From contig OW203771.1 in assembly GCA_934045905.1 (NCBI GenBank), positions 15,916,701 to 15,980,700 on the forward strand: a stretch of 64,000 nucleotides of DNA, given 5' to 3'. Both the position numbers and the translations under genes were made by a program. Position 1 is the first letter of the stretch, and each line of letters begins with the position of its first letter. The notes beneath the pieces are model-generated. The model was not told where the DNA came from. It ran no database searches and saw only the letters and a list, made by a program, of their open reading frames with translations. Shown one piece after another: positions 1 through 13,800 of this stretch. The stretch comes from Leuctra nigra. Taxonomy: Eukaryota > Arthropoda > Insecta > Plecoptera > Leuctridae.

Positions 1-185
1 AATAGAACTAAATTACACGGTTTTAATTGGCTGCCATAAGATAACATGGGGGATAAAATTCAAATTATCCCAGAAACTAGACACGAGAAGTGTTTCATTT
101 TTCCATGGATTGTGTATGGCATGATTATCAATAAGTACACACAAAATATTATGAAGATCTGAGACTATGACTCGAGTAATCCCGC
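1..185. repeat. Dispersed repeat, copy 1
   Basis: This stretch matches 37440-37630 in the same orientation with scattered substitutions. Shared blocks include GGCTGCCATAAGATAACATG and GGCATGATTATCAATAAGTA. No coding capacity is evident. The copy is cut by the window edge, so its true start is unknown. Confidence 0.7.
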
Positions 186-190
186 CACCT

Positions 191-436
191 ACAAAATATG
201 AATTGCCATATTTGGCAAACGGTTATGAATATCGAAAAATTAAGACTTAGGTGACATATTGTATTGAACCTTTATTAGCTCCTACTTTGTACCCGACAAA
301 TTCTGACGACATAGTAGAAACAAAGTTATGACAGTAAGCGATGAAATTGTAGATAAAGGTTCAATACATGTCACCTAAGTCTTAATTTTTCGATATTCAT
401 AACCGTTTGCCAAATATTGCAATTTATATTTTGTAT
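191..436. mobile_element. Small inverted-repeat element (MITE-like)
   Basis: Two arms of about 80 bp (191-272 and 352-436) are inverted copies, joined by a loop of about 80 bp. Both arms carry GACTTAGGTGACAT or its complement and the AACGGTTATGAATATCG block. There is no open frame. Flanking duplications are not clear, so the superfamily is unknown. Confidence 0.7.
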
Positions 437-1290
437 TTCCTTCTACCACCGCTCCAAACCGCGCGTTGGCGGGAAAAAATAAATGGCCTGCCTAGGCGCC
501 GGTTATTCAACACAACCGCTAAAAACTATGAAATTTCCGATACGATTAGAGACGAGCCTCACATTTTAATCATGATTAGATAAAAGACAAACAAAGGGCT
601 ATCACTAGGCAAATTTTTTAAATAATTTTTTTTACTGCAACCAGCGAGACAAGAAAATATACAATTTTACACTAAAAATTAACAAATTATTACTAATTAA
701 CTAAGCCAAAAATTTAAATTTAAGTACCAAGTGATAACTTTAAGTTTGGCTTTTATCTAATAACTAGATAGCCCCGCCAAGTAATACATGACCCAATAAG
801 CTCTCTTTCTGGGCAAGGCAATGCATAACTGAAGATGGACCACCATTAAAAGAAAACTACTCTGATATGCTGGCAAAGAATTGTCTCTCGTGATAATTTT
901 TTTCAACTCACGGAATGACCGATCATAAATGCAAATCAAGGCTTTTTTATAGTTATATCTGTGGAAGGTGCATACTAACCCCACACTAACCCCAATGCAC
1001 ACCTGTAGTGTACAATGTAAATTAGAAAAAAAGAAACCATGTGTAACTATTTTTAAAATATTTAAATATATCGTGAATAACTCAATATTATTATTTTAAG
1101 CATTTTAAGCATTATAAAAATATGAACAGTACGACTCAATGTTAAATAAAAACAAAAACTTCAGTTGCATGGTATACAGAATTAAAATTATCTAGTGGAG
1201 CGGTCGCTCCACGCCAGCCAAGTCGTACGGCGCGCGTACACTCTCATATAAAGGCTGGAGCAAACCCACTTTTACTGTAAGCATCAAAGT
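437..1290. other. Gene-free AT-rich stretch
   Basis: I see no exon with good splice sites and no clear repeat here. The short open frame at 757-1002 has low-complexity, non-protein-like composition. Confidence 0.5.
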
Positions 1291-2520
1291 GGCATTTTCG
1301 GCCTACTGGATCTTAAAATTGGAAAATCTCACATTGTTGCGATATATCTTAATTTCGAGCTATGGCCCACCCTACAACATATACCAAATTTGGGAACAAT
1401 AGGTTACGCCCTTTGCGCGCTAGAGGGCCGTGAAAACAGTGTTTTAGGGCGGTTTTCATAATAATAATAATCTCAGTAGTAGTAGTCTCCTGGAATTCAA
1501 ATCCGGTAACATGGCCACAGCCTAAACGGCTGAACCGATTGATCTCACATTTTTACCACGTGTGCACTTTTGGCGTCTGATTTAACCTTCACCCCATTAA
1601 TTTTTTGTGCCGCCATTTTGAAACCGGAAGTGACGTCATATCTCGACAACGGCTATACCGATCGGAACGAAATTTGCGCCAAACGATTCAGACGGTAAAC
1701 TATATGGATTATCAATAGCAACAGACTAAAATTTATGTTAACGAAACCGGAAATGACGTCATGAAATTTGAAATACATCGATTGGCATTTCGGCAACAAA
1801 TTTGATCCGATTATTTTGTTATTTATGTAACGTATGTACTTTTGATATCTCATTTGACTTATTATAAAACCAACCGGAAGCCGCCATTTTGAAACCGGAA
1901 GTGACATCATATGTCAATAACGGCTAAATAGATTTGAACGAAACCAGCGCTAAACAATTTAGACGGTCAACTTTATGTATTATCATCAATAATATTTGCA
2001 GTTTCCCATACCGAAACCGGAAATGACGTCACACATTTTAAAAATCTCACAAATTTACATTTTGATACAATAAATATACTATTTGAGACAGCTTATAATA
2101 AAATGTAATCATGTTTAAATTATAATTCAAGGGGTCAGTGATTTCAGCAGCCATTTTGAAACAGGAAGTAACGTCATATCTTGAAAATTGGTTGACTGAT
2201 CGGTATGAAACTACCGCCAAACGATTCGGAAGGTCATCTCTATGAAATGGGAGCAGTCACACTAGAAATTTCCTATTTATAAGACCGGAAATTACATCAT
2301 TCAAATTTAAAAATTATTATAATCCCCTCCTATATAATGAATACATATTCAGAAAACTTAATATGATACACATCATTTATAGATATACATTCTTTGTGGC
2401 AGTGCAGTAAGTTCAGCAGCCATTTTGAAAACCGAAGTGTTGCCATATCTCGGAACTCGGTTAACTGATAGGAATGAAACCTTTGCTATTCTTCATGAAA
2501 GATCATTTAAAGCAAATATA
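1291..2520. repeat. Degenerate tandem repeat, period about 270 bp, with CCGGAAGTGACGTCA core
   Basis: Four units begin near 1609, 1880, 2148 and 2416, spaced 271, 268 and 268 bp. Each starts with GCCATTTTGAAACCGGAAGT or a variant, followed by a related block ending near ACGATTCAGACGGTCA. The leading segment (about 1290-1380, TACTGGATC then GGAAAATCT) recurs at 18.70-18.79 kb. There is no coding content. It could be a satellite or the subterminal repeats of a large DNA transposon. Confidence 0.7.
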
Positions 2521-2640
2521 TAGTACCATACGCAGATTTTCATTAGTAAACCAAATTGTCAATGGCGACTATTTTTAATGGATTTAGTAATTGTTCAATT
2601 GACGTCACAAGTTCTAAGAATAAACTAAAAAAGGAGTGAT

Positions 2641-3047
2641 ATCCCCATAAAAAACACTCCGTGTAAAAATACCAGCCAAGTCTCTACAACTAAAAAAAAT
2701 TATGAAATCTAAAAAATTCTGCACTGAAAAGTAGTGATATCAAAAAATGGTTCAAATCAAAACTTTATTTGAAAATCAAAAAATACTTGGCGCATCGTTT
2801 TTTTAGGGCATAATAGGTATACTACATGTATTATGTATATTTGATGTATATTTTCTATCTGGTCTATACTTCTAAACTATGTATACACGATGCGCCAAGT
2901 ATTTTTGGATTTTCAAATAAAGTTTTGACTTGGCTAATTTTTGGATATCACTACTTTTCAGTGCAGAATTTTAAGATTTCATATCTTTATTTTTAGTTGT
3001 TGAGACTTGGCTGGTACTTTTACACGGAGTGTTTTTTTTATGGGGAT
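2641..3047. mobile_element. Inverted-repeat element of about 407 bp (MITE-like)
   Basis: Arms 2641-2792 and about 2887-3047 are inverted copies. The outer ends read ATCCCCATAAAAAACACTCC and its complement, and the inner ends share ATACTTGGCGCATCG. The spacer of about 95 bp is AT-rich. There is no open frame, and the flanks do not show a clean target duplication. Confidence 0.8.
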
Positions 3048-4290
3048 TTTGTTTAAGTCTTCTGATTCGCATTTAAGGTACCTTATTTGGCTTTCATCCG
3101 TGAAGTTAGACCAGAACACACGTACGTTATTTGGGATGCCTACATACAGGGGTACCCACTTCCCTCGCCCACTGTTTCAATAAAACCTCGACGAATCTAG
3201 TTGATTGTCTGATCTAGGAAGGTCACTCTGTCTGATTGCAGTGTGTGGTTTCTAATTACTTGTTGTCACTTGTCAATGACACAAAATAATAAATATTTTT
3301 GTGATCATCAGGAATAAGACATTCAATACTTTGATATTTTTAATAGCGTTTTTGTTTAGCAGAAATAAACCAATATTACTAAGCAATTTTTCTAGTATTT
3401 AGGATATAAATATTTTGCTCCGTGTATTCCGAGATAATGATCAAACAATTTATGTAGTAGGTATAAAAATATATTAAATATTGTGTGCAAATTAAAGACC
3501 CAGATCATCCTATAGCAATTAAAGTATGATTGAACTTGTTTTTAACTGAAACAAATTATATTTATTGAGCACCAAGGAATCATGATCATTTCGGGTCAAC
3601 ATCATGTAGGTAGTACACTTATTTGAACATCACTGCGTGAAATGGAAAGAGAATAGGTATAAACACTTCGCATTCAATGGAAGCAAAAACAACCGAGCAT
3701 GCAAACTCAATCTGGCATTTGTAAAAATAATATAACATTTCTATATTTTACAAAACGCACAGAAACATTCAGATTTAAGTAAGTAAATATCATGGCAATT
3801 GAATATCTTTGAAGACAAACAAAAAATAATTAGGAATCAAACAATTCTGTATATGAAAATATAAACTATAAAAGATGAAAGACGATGGGGCATTCACTCT
3901 CCGACTCGGATGGGGAGGCGCATTGTGCTTGAAGAAGATTCCCCTGGATGTAGGCAACCCAAATAACATCCGTGTGTTCGGATATAACTTCACGGATGAC
4001 GCCGTGAAATAACTTAAATGTATAGTAAAGAAACTGGTATAAATAATTGCGTATTCAAATTTTTACACGTTTTGGTGTTATCCAGCTACAAGCAAAAGAT
4101 GATTCTGGACTTACCTATTCTTTTAATTGACACCTTATTAATGTGTGAAAGTTAGGTTACAAGAGATTAGAAGAGATTACAACAACCACAAAGTGAACCA
4201 ATTGGACTGATGAGTGCAACAGTCTTTAACAATAACAAATGTGGGATAATTATCTTAGTCATGCTCCAAGTAATTATTTAGGTACAAACC
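3048..4290. other. Gene-free stretch
   Basis: AT-rich sequence without a supportable exon. The 67-residue frame at 3790-3993 is not flanked by convincing splice sites and resembles no family I know. Confidence 0.5.
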
Positions 4291-4319
4291 CAACAACAGA
4301 CCAGATAAATAAATGTAAA

Positions 4320-4860
4320 TTAACCGTCCCCCCCCCCACTCCCAAAAAATGCCGCGCAGTAGATTCTTAAAATTTTAATTGATAATTTAGAGTGGTTTAA
4401 AATGATTTGAGTGCATATGAAAAAAAAATCGTCCGTTTTCATTTGCTTCACCTAATTATAGAAATGTCATGAGTGTAAATTTTGAATTTCATCTAGGTAC
4501 CTACCTCTAAGACTGATTAAATGCAGATTGTTTAGTCCATTAATGGGTTGTGCATAAGGGATCACGCTTCTGATGAGCGAGTGAGGGGGCATTATGTTGC
4601 GACATAGTGTAACAGGGGTGAGGGGGGCCTAGAGCCAGAGGGACGGTTCAAAAATTGACATTATAATTCGTGAAAACGGACGGCATAAATGGATCAAGTG
4701 TCTCAGTCCGACCAATTCCATTTTGGGTGGGCGTTGGGGGGGGGGGGGGGGGTAGAGATAGTTCTGTAACATCCTTTCGAAACTGTGACACAGTGGGACA
4801 AGAGGAGGGGGGAGTCAAATAACCCATTTTTAATGTGACGTCTTTATGCACGGCCACTAA
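4320..4860. repeat. G/C-tract-rich dispersed repeat remnant
   Basis: The interval begins with AACCGTCC followed by a C run and contains GGGACGGTTC near 4640. It then has GTGAAAACGGACGGCATAAA, a G run near 4735-4752 and a G-rich tail. Homopolymer runs next to such motifs are common at the ends of insect DNA transposons. Boundaries are uncertain. Confidence 0.4.
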
Positions 4861-5324
4861 TTAAATGTTCCAAAAAGTTTCCACTCACTTATATGCCGCT
4901 CTATGATCTGTTACAAATGATTGGATTAAATTATACTTTAGTATAGTGCATATTGATTGATTAAAAATAAAAATTGTTAATTTTAATTTAATTGAGCGCC
5001 GATTCTCAAAAGAGAGGTTCTGATGCTAAATCAGTCTGTAAAGTTATGTCGTTTTTTTTTTTTACTGAACTCTCTACATAATACAGTACGTACAATAATA
5101 ATACAAAATAATGCGACAAACATTTTCATGTTAATTGACATTGATCTGACCCAAGGATCTGGCCGAAGAAATACAACTTATCGAAAGCAATGGTCACCTG
5201 TTTACTCCCGATAGGTAGGCACCCACCACATCAAAGAAAATCGACGTAGTTCATACACTTGCCGCAGTTCAGTGCTAGTGTACGGGACAAGGAAGGGTTC
5301 TACCAAAACAAGAAAGTGTCCAAT

Positions 5325-6360
5325 AGTACTGGAATAACGCCTACAAAAAGTTGGCGTTGTTCCAGTGGAATAACGCCAACATTTTGTTGGCGTTATTCCA
5401 CTGGAAGAATGCCAACACTTTGTTGGCGTCATTCCACTAGAACAACGCCAACATTTTGTTGGCGTTATTCCAGTTTGAGGTGAGTTGGCGTTATTCCAGT
5501 GTCGACAAAATCGCAACGTCGACACTGGAATAAAGCCTACAAAACGTATGCGTTCATTGTAGGTGGTCTTCCACTGGAAGAACGCCAACATTAAGTTGAC
5601 GTTATTCCACTGGAACAACGCCAACGTTTTGTAGGCGTTATTCCGGGGACGACAGAATTACATCTTACCACTGGATTAACGCCAACATTTTGTTGGCGTT
5701 GTTCCAGTGGAATAACGCCAACTTTTTGTTGGCGTTATTCCACTGGAACAACGCCAACAAAATGTTGGTGTTATTCCAAGGAAGAAAGAATTACATCTTA
5801 CCACTGGAATAACGCCAACATTTTGTTGGCGTTGTTCCAGTGGAATAACGCCAACAAAATGTTGGCGTTATTCCGGGGACGACAGAATTTCATGTTACCA
5901 CTGGAATAACGCCAACATTTTGTTGGCGTTATTCCACTGGAACAACGCCAACATAAAGTTGACGTTGTTTCACTGGAATAACACCAACATTTTGTTGGCG
6001 TTATTCCGGGGACGACAGAATTACTTCTTACCACTGGAATAACACCAACATTTTGTTGGCGTTGTTCCAGTGGAATAACGCCAACAAAATGTTGGCGTTA
6101 TTCCGGGGACGACAGAATTTCATGTTACCACTGGAATAACGCCAACATTTTGTTGGCGTTATTCCACTGGAACAACGCCAACATAAAATTGACGTTGTTT
6201 CACTGGAATAACACCAACGTTTTGTTGGCGTTATTCCGGGGACGACAGAATTACTTCTTACCACTGGAATAACGCCTACATTTTGTTGGCGTTGTTCCAG
6301 TGGAATAACGCCAACAAAATGTTGGCGTAATTCCGTTGGCGTTATTCCAGTTGGCGCTAT
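5325..6360. repeat. Palindromic satellite built from a self-complementary unit of about 34 bp
   Basis: The array repeats the arm GGAATAACGCCAAC joined through AAAATGTT or TTTTGTT to its own reverse complement. Units are separated by CACT or CAGT. Part of the array is organised in a higher-order unit of about 230 bp, as 5798-6034 and 6028-6264 are near copies that include a GGGGACGACAGAATT spacer. Either strand could fold into chained hairpins. Long frames across it on both strands are by-products of the repeat. Confidence 0.9.
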
Positions 6361-7803
6361 TCAGTCGACTCATAAAAAGTAATTTATTTAAAATATGAAT
6401 ATTGGTAATTTACAGATATTTAAAAACTACTTCCCAGGTAGTAAGTACCTACACTTAAGAAAACAAAAAAAATTCGGGGAACAAATTTGAACCACTGCTT
6501 TATTATTTTCTTTACACATTTTATTTGAAATGCTACCAATATACAAAACTACAGTTAATATGTACATTTTATGCTTACTGCCTCTGCCATTTTACATATG
6601 AAATATGTCTGTTAATTAATTTAAAATTTAAATTATACAATAGGTAGGTACAATACATCATTATCATATTCTCATAATTTATTAACGTAATGATAATCAC
6701 TTTCACCTAGGACAAAGTTAAAGAGAAATATGAAGAAAGTTATACCTGGACATGAAAAGTACTCGCAATCCTAATAATACGTTATTATTTTCAATCAATT
6801 TTAAGAACAAGTCATTTATGATGTACCACCTAGGTAATTTTTTCGTTTACCCTTAACTAATAAAATTATGTAAATTAAAATTAGCTGATTACAGTAAAAC
6901 TCCCTGGTATTAAATTACAGCCCCACTTTATTATGGAGAATTAAATTACAAAGGAAATAACGACCTGAATACGTACTAGGTTTAGACGATTCTGTCACCG
7001 ATTCTTAGGAATCATAATTTTTCATGATTCTGATTCCTTGAAATTACTCTGCAATATTTTAATAAGTTTTCATTGGTCTGAATTACTAACCAATCATACT
7101 GCTTGTTACTTCACACTACTGCTTGAATACAAGTAAAATACAGTGCTGTTACCTACGTTAAACATTCCTCATTTTATTCTTGATTACAGAATAAGAATTA
7201 AAATAATAATAGAAATACGATAATTAGTACGTCACTAGATCATAATTTAAATGGGGTATTCAAAGTAATTATTTTTACCCCTGTATGTACTAACACATTG
7301 AGCTGTTTTAATTTTAGTTTTAATGAATTTTAATGGTTTCTCACTAAATTGCCTGCAACAAACCGATTATCAGATTAATTTAGATTTTGTTTTTGGTTGT
7401 GATAATTTTTTGGTGACAAAATAATGAAGCTAGTTCCGATGGCTTGAAGTTGACCGAAAATTGAGCATTTTAATTCTTTTCCACACATTTCCAGTTGAAA
7501 ATCCAAGACTATAGAACATATTCACACATGATTGTTATCACTTATCAGCGTGACAAACAAATGTGGAACTCTCCTATCAGTCGTTAGTCTGTGACATTTA
7601 GGAAATAAGACTCCGAATCGCCCTCTTAGATTGCTGTGAATCGGAATCGAAATAATTAATTGTTTCAAAGAATTCGTTTCGGAAATGTCATAAATTTGAT
7701 AAGTCCTCTCCTTACTGAATAACGATAGAGTTCAAACTTTGAAGTCGGTAAAATCTAGGTAAAGCACACATTTTTAAATACGCATGGCATAACGATTACT
7801 TTT
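6361..7803. other. Gene-free AT-rich stretch; 3' flank of the neighbouring minus-strand gene
   Basis: No exon-like open frame is seen. Because the adjacent gene ends at 7804 on the minus strand, its 3' UTR should lie in the right part of this interval. Confidence 0.5.
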
Positions 7804-10800
7804 TTACTTGTAATACTTTCTTTTTCTATTATGCAACAGCTTTTTCAGGGGTATCAAGTTGTGTAAGATTTCATCTTGCGATGGCTGAACAATTGACGAG
7901 AACGATAATCGTTGGCCATTGCTATTCTGCTGTCCGACTTTCTTGTATTCATGTTGCTCATATTTAGTCGCCTGTGTTGTGCGTTTGGTTTCTACAACAC
8001 CTTTACTTCGCCATATTATGTCTTCATCGGAATCAGACTCCATTTCAAACAATAATTGTCTATTAGTCGTATTCTTTAGCATTGATACCGAGAATGACCT
8101 TGAATAATTGGAAACGTTTTGCTTAGTTTTCTGTACCCTTGAACTTGATTTGGTCGATAACGGTGGGGCCGCTTTCAATCGTCGGGATTGTTTTATGAGA
8201 TCAGGCGTTGTCAAAAGGGATAGTTTTGGTTCTTGTCTCTTCGATCGTGAGAAAGACACTGGCTCCATTTCATCTTCTTCAGAATCATATTTGGTTGGTT
8301 TCTTTGAGTATTTAGCGGCTAATTTACCTCGTCCTCTAACTTTGGCTTCAGCCGGCAATATATCTTCATCTGATTCTGACTTCTCTCGGTAGTGTGTGTT
8401 CCTTTTATTGGCAAGTAAATATTGTGGTGACAATCGCAAAGGTTTCTTTGATTGTTGCAAGAACGCTCTCGGACTCATCGAATGACGTGCGGCAACGGGA
8501 GATTTTATTTCCGTGGAAGAGGATTTTGTTAACCCATCATAAGTGATGTTGCTGTTGGAACTTGAAAAGATTGTAGGTTTGCCGTGTTTTCTCGATCTAT
8601 TACCATTGACGTACTCAACATATTTCAACGATACCTTTTGATCTGACATGCTTGAAGAACTTGCATCGTTACGTTTGCTGCTCTCATGTTCCAACTTTAG
8701 TTCAAGGTCGTCAGATTCATCGAGAGTAACTGTAGTTGACTTTCTACTTCTTTTCTTTTGATGTGATTTAAACCTACTGCCCTTTTTATATGAACTTGAT
8801 TTTGAATCGGATGTCGTCTTCTTTTTGTCTTGAGAAGAGTTTTTATAAGATTTGCATTTTTGAGAGAAGGTTTGCCCTTTATATGAAGACACATAGAGTT
8901 CCTCTTCTGAATCTGAAGCCATTTCAAAAAGCAGCATGCTCGTTCTCTTCAAGTACGATGTATTTACATGGCGTGAATGATTTAGTGTGGAAACTTTGCT
9001 TGCAGATATCCAGTCTTTATTCTCCTGTGGAACACTGTGAGCATCACTAACTTTCATGGATTCCACCCGCACATCTCGATTTGGCTTGATGGAATGTTTA
9101 TTTAAAATGTCATCGAAAATATTCTTCTCAGACTGAAGTTGTGGAGCAATCTTCAAATCATGTTTCACTAGTGGCTCGCTCTCTTGCAAGTTAACTGAAA
9201 TACAGGTTTCAGGACCCATTTGAACAGTTGTGTCAGATTCAGACACATCAGTTCTTGAAGCCGTAACATTTCCGCAAACGGGGTATTTTGTTTCTTCACT
9301 TGGAATCTGCTTTTCTCCGGGGCAAGAATTTACGTCCTCGTCGTCTACAGGCAAAGTATCAAAGAAAGTCTTGGAGTTGAATATAAGCGATGAATCTTCG
9401 TTAGAAATAATGTTTTCATCGTAAAAACCGCCTGGTTTGCTATTTTCATGAAATTCCTTATTTCCAATTTGGATTGGTTCTTGACTTGCAGTACTGCACT
9501 GAATAAATGTATTTACTTGATCAGTAGAGCGAAGCAACACAATTGGGTTATTTGTGTTTGGTTTCAAGTTTGTGTGAATCCTGACATTTGAGGATGTTAC
9601 ATCTACTGGCAAATCTACCGAGAGAAGCTTTCCAGCTGAATTCTGTCTACTTTTCATGCATATTAACAAGTTGTCACTGCTGTTGAAATTTAAGACGTTT
9701 ATTCGATTTTGTAATTGTAACTTGGGTATAACATTGATAAATTCAGTGTGTCCAAATGATGTGCTCGGATGTGAGATTCTGTTAAGAGAGTCAAGAATTT
9801 GAGGGGTTGAATTGACAGGTTGTTTCTTGCTCTCATCCTGCAAGTTGTTCTCAACCTTGTAAGAAGTTTCACATTGAGAAGCTGATGAAATGTTCTTGTT
9901 CTTCGGATTTGGTTTCAAGCTGGTGGCACATTTATACCAACTTCGTTGGAAAGCTGACCTAACTTTAGGTGTAGGAGATTTTGTACCAAATTTATTATTA
10001 TCAGAACGGCCTTGGTTTTTAAATGAATACATACTTGGTTCCTCGTCTGAATCAATTTCAAACATTGTGACATTGCCTCTACCTAAGACTGTTGAATTTT
10101 TTAAATTAATGGTGTTTTGTTTTGAAAGAGACGCAGGGTTTTTACTTTCTTGTAAAACATTATTTGAATCTGATATTTTAACGGGTTCCTTCTCAGTACT
10201 ATCGAATAGGTCACCTCGTTCTGGTGTTTTCAAATGCTCGCTGGAAACATTCTTATCAGTAATCCGTGGAGTTTGCAACGAGACGTTAATATCGAGTTTC
10301 GTTTCCGCCTGGGAAGAGTAGACACTATTCGTCTGTGAATGTACTGAATTGTTCAACGATGCCAACGGCCTGCATAATCCAGGGAACATCAGGTTCGAAG
10401 TCTCGGATACGCTCGCACTCACATGGCTTTCCATCATCGAGACATTAGAAATAGAGCCTTTGATGCCGTTAGAAAGTTTTAACAGATTCATTTGGCAATT
10501 CTGAACTTGGTCCTCATTTACAACTGGCAAAGTAGAAGTAAATGTCCTGCCTTTCCTTGAAAATGGTCTGTTTTTACCGAGAGCTGAAGAGATAACTGCG
10601 GGATCAATATCGGATAGGTTCTCGAGATCTCCAAATTGCACAGGTTTATGATTGTGGATAGAAGCATGAGATTGAACTGAACCGAAACTCTCCTCAAGAT
10701 GGTTATTGGGTTTTTGGACATCATCGGTAGAGGGGGATACATTCTGGTGCGATTTTACGAGTTCTAGACTCTGATTCGTATCTAAAGGTACCGCTGCATC

Positions 10801-13800
10801 TACTAGGACTAGATTTGAAGATAATACCGTATTGCCTGCGTCACAACCAGGAATATTGTTAGAACATACTTCGTCTGAAAGCGGGGAATCTTTAAGTTTC
10901 GAATACTCTGGATTGTGTAAAGTATTGATACTATCTTCACATGCCTTCAAAGTTGATACCCAATCATCATATAAACGAGACGAATAGTCCATTGACACGT
11001 TATTCTTGAGTTGAGGTTCAATGGTCTCGGACATTTGGGAATAGTTTACGTGTTCGGAGATGTTGTCGAAGGAAGAACAAGAAGAAAGACAATCATCACT
11101 GTGGTCGGTGGCATCGCTCGTAATCTCGGCATCAAAGTTTGAGGTGTTGATCCAGTATTGGGCGTAGTCCATCTTGTTTCGAGGCCCTGTAAAAAAATAG
11201 TGGACCTTCATCATTATTGCAATTTTAAGGACGGTTTTATCTGATTGAAAAATACTAAATAGATAGGTATTGTTCTTGGCCACAAAAAGTATTTTGGGGA
11301 ATTTTTATGAAGACAGAGCTGTATAATGTTTTAATTGTACAAAATTATTTAAATTGGAAAGTTCACAATTTTGTGACCTAACTATTTATTCTTACTTCTT
11401 AGATGATGGGTACAGTGTACACCCAACAAATCATAAAACGGTATTTGAACGAAACGGATTGGCTGCTGGTTAGGTTCCTTGACAATCAATCCTTGTTATT
11501 ATCAATGAAATCATAGCTCACCTACTAGAGGTAGATGACAAGTTAGCATAGACTTCATCGGATGACGCAATCACATTTTTTTCTGACATTCCATTTCTTT
11601 CAATAATGAATTGTCCATTGTACATAAATAACTTGCAAAATTCAAGTCTTGTTTCTCCCTTCAGAATAAATGGTGAAGAAACACTTTTTCTGAGGACCTT
11701 CGATGAACTTGTTTCTAAGTTATCTTTTTCCCAAAATATTTAGTTTGAAGTGGATCAATAATTTTACCAAAAATAGGACAATGTAGTACCTATTTGATCA
11801 TCGATTGACCAATAAAGTGATAGCAAGGCAGTGGTTATAACGGCTTGTTCCGATGTGTGTGGATAAGGACTGTTGTCTGTTGGCGACGTTTCGAAAGTGT
11901 TACTACTTCGACCATAGTATTTGACCAGTCCATCCCTACATTCGAGTGATAACTAGTATGCTTAGAGGCTAGGCAGTAGACCCTAGTAGTAGACTTTCTA
12001 CTTTTTACAGCTTCACATTTTTTCTATAACATTAACGTGGAAACCAAATAATACATCGAAAACTTTTACTTAAAAATTAGTATAACAGTGTCGAAATACT
12101 AATATTATGGTTGAATTGAAATATTAGGTAATAGGTAGGTAGTGAAATGTAATAAGAAAACGAAAATATCTAACTAAATAAAATTGCATTTGAGTGAACT
12201 ATCAAATTCAATTTGCTTAAAGGATTATTGTCCAATTTGAATTGCTATGGAGGAATAAGTTCATCCAATGGGTGCATCATTCATTATAAAGTAAACAATA
12301 TTTTTTAGGAACTAGATTAGATTAATTATTATTGTTTAACGGTGCATCGACAGCTAGGTCATTTTGCGCACATTAATCTTTACTTAGCTTTATTTAGCTT
12401 TATTGAATACTAGGGAGGACATGGGGAGGGGTCGACTGCAAGGGCCTGATCCAGGGGGGTGTGAAACTGGTGGCAAAGCCAGTTCAGAATGGAGTCAGGC
12501 CGGAGTGAGGGGGAGGCTTTGGGCCGGTGGGACCCGATATCTCGAGGGGGGAGGCCCTAAACTTTGGGACCAACTTGTAATGTGAGGTGGCCCCTTAAGC
12601 CCCACCACCACATCAAGGTAGAAGTCATCGGTGAGATTTAGGAACTAAGATGGGCCAGGTTTTCAGTACTCTGCTAAATTTAAAACATTGATTGGGACTA
12701 TTACCATGGCACCAAGTTACCAACCAATGACATTCCTTGAATTACCGTTTAAACTTAACTAGGTACTGGCATCATATAGGTCTACTTTATGGTACTGGTT
12801 TTAGCAGAGTATTGAAAAACTGGACCTTATGCTCAAGTTTTTCAAATGCTCTGCTACATTTTGAACAGTTGTTTTTGACTATATTGCCATGGCAACAACC
12901 AAAGACATTACTTTGAATTGACCTTAGTGGTTCCTTTGACCTTTAACGTAACTAGGTAGGTACTGGTTATAACAGAGTACCTACTGAAAACCCAGTCCTT
13001 AAGATAACATCGATCCGTCGAAATAATTTCGTTTTCGCTTTAAAATAAAGGGACTAAACCCACTTTAAATTATTTTTTACCATAGAGGCCAACTCCAAAG
13101 TGTCTGCGACTACTCTCTGCATTCTCCTCTTGCGCTACTTTGACATCTGCAACGCCCATTTTCTCCTCAACGTCGTCGGGGGTCGCCAAGTCGCCGTCTC
13201 TTGGTTCCACTTCAGATGATTCAGAGCAAGATCTGGATTCTGTGTCTTTGCCTTGCGGTTCTGAAGATTGTACATGCCCCCATTTTGAAACGATCTCCTC
13301 AAATTTTATTTCTTTTGCATCTTCTTCATCCTGAGAGAAACCAACATAAAATTAAATTTATTCACTAATGGCGGCCTTGAAATGTACTGTAGGTAATCAA
13401 CTTGTCAAGCCACACTGGTGTAACTTCAATGTTGCATCCCTCGCATTTGCTGGTGCGTCCCAGGCCTAAGGGGATGAATAGGTAGGTAGTTTTCAAAAAA
13501 AGGATGGATAAAAATCTCTGAATCTTACATAATTAACCTTGTTTAGAAACAATAACGACATTGATCCTAATTGATCGGTTTTAAATCAATTGATTTAAAT
13601 AAACTTTTTCATACCAGAAGCATTTTTTAAAATAATTTGAAAGTGGCGGGTCTTGAGACTTGGTAGGCAATACGAATACCACTTTATCGATGACTTTTAA
13701 TTAACTTCCTAGGTAGGTACCGATATTCTTTTCCACTAAGACAGGCACTACAGCAAGGCTACGGTCGGGCTAGTTGCTATGTTATGGCTAGTGATGGCAA

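Noticed and set aside
5202..6264. Long minus-strand frames with repeated ITPTKCW-type peptide
   Set aside because: They arise from the palindromic satellite; comparable frames occur on the other strand.
5325..6360. CRISPR array
   Set aside because: The units are palindromic and contiguous without unique spacers of constant length, and the genome is animal.
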